NCBI GenBank assembly: GCA_038200385.1 | Contig: JBBPYA010000141.1 | Coordinates: 1-14,860, forward strand | Length of the DNA: 14,860 bases | From: JBBPYA01 sp038200385 | Lineage (GTDB): Bacteria; Actinomycetota; Actinomycetes; Mycobacteriales; Geodermatophilaceae | Reading direction: 5' to 3' | Shown: piece by piece, positions 14,831 to 14,860 of the stretch | Numbering within the stretch: position 1 is the first letter of the stretch | Layout of the letters: the number at the start of each line of letters is the position of its first letter | Notes under the pieces: model-generated | What the model was told of the DNA's origin: nothing | What the model saw: only the letters and a program-made list of their open reading frames with translations | Databases searched by the model: none | Program-made: the position numbers and the translations under genes

Positions 14831-14860
14831 ATGGGCGTCGTGCTGGCCCTCGGTGCCGCC
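14831..14860 (+). CDS. Start of an unidentified, probably membrane, protein (3' end outside window)
   Basis: ATG at 14831 is preceded by AGGAG (14819-14823) at a 7-base spacing and opens the frame MGVVLALGAA to the window edge. The ten residues are hydrophobic and would suit a first transmembrane helix. Similar openings occur in EamA/DMT-type transporters, but ten residues are too few to name a family. It begins 20 bases after tRNA-Ser. Confidence 0.5.
   Translation, partial: MGVVLALGAA

Overview
This is an ordinary-looking chromosomal stretch of a high-GC actinobacterium. The evidence is uniformly GC-rich DNA with G/C-ending codons, frequent GTG starts, -10 elements of TANNNT type without recognisable -35 boxes, a mycobacterial-type LeuA, a corynebacterial-type LysC with a likely internal beta start, and a dnaX-ybaB-recR / ffs / tRNA-Ser neighbourhood. 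The gene set recalls the Mycobacterium tuberculosis asd-ask-leuA ... recR-ybaB ... dnaZX-ffs-serV segment (from memory). Genus cannot be fixed from this window. I see no insertion sequence, prophage, integron, CRISPR array or toxin-antitoxin module, and no gene-free stretch longer than about 260 bases.

Layout. Positions 1-548 (+) hold the C-terminal part of a metallophosphoesterase, followed by tRNA-Pro(CGG) at 583-659 and a strong hairpin at 665-696. The lysC-asd operon (aspartokinase, aspartate-semialdehyde dehydrogenase) runs leftward over 709-3052 and opens the lysine/threonine/methionine/diaminopimelate pathway. Diverging from it is leuA (3308-4999, +), the first committed enzyme of leucine synthesis. 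The 255-base gap between them carries a complete-looking leucine attenuator: a -10 box, an apparently leaderless 14-codon leader peptide with three consecutive Leu codons, an 11-bp perfect hairpin over its end, and a loop that pairs exactly with the leuA Shine-Dalgarno region (a pseudoknot).

Converging on leuA is a leftward six-gene unit (5056-11384): a dipeptide/oligopeptide-type ABC importer (lipoprotein binding protein, two permeases, two ATPases) followed by a translationally coupled VOC-fold protein. Several of its junctions are stop/start overlaps. Only 56 bases (5000-5055) separate leuA from the VOC gene, and no strong hairpin is visible there.

Further right, dnaX-ybaB-recR (11547-14479, leftward) form a replication/recombination unit ending at a hairpin terminator (11474-11504) just before the transporter promoter region. 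dnaX carries a seven-unit 15-bp minisatellite in its linker. Upstream of dnaX lie the SRP 4.5S-type RNA gene (ffs, leftward), tRNA-Ser(GGA) (rightward) and the first ten codons of a membrane-protein-like gene at the window edge.

The most interesting element is the leuA leader. Its general type, a pseudoknot upstream of actinobacterial leuA called the LEU element, is known. The specific pairings, the mutually exclusive alternative hairpin and the leaderless start were read here from the bases and have not been computed or tested.
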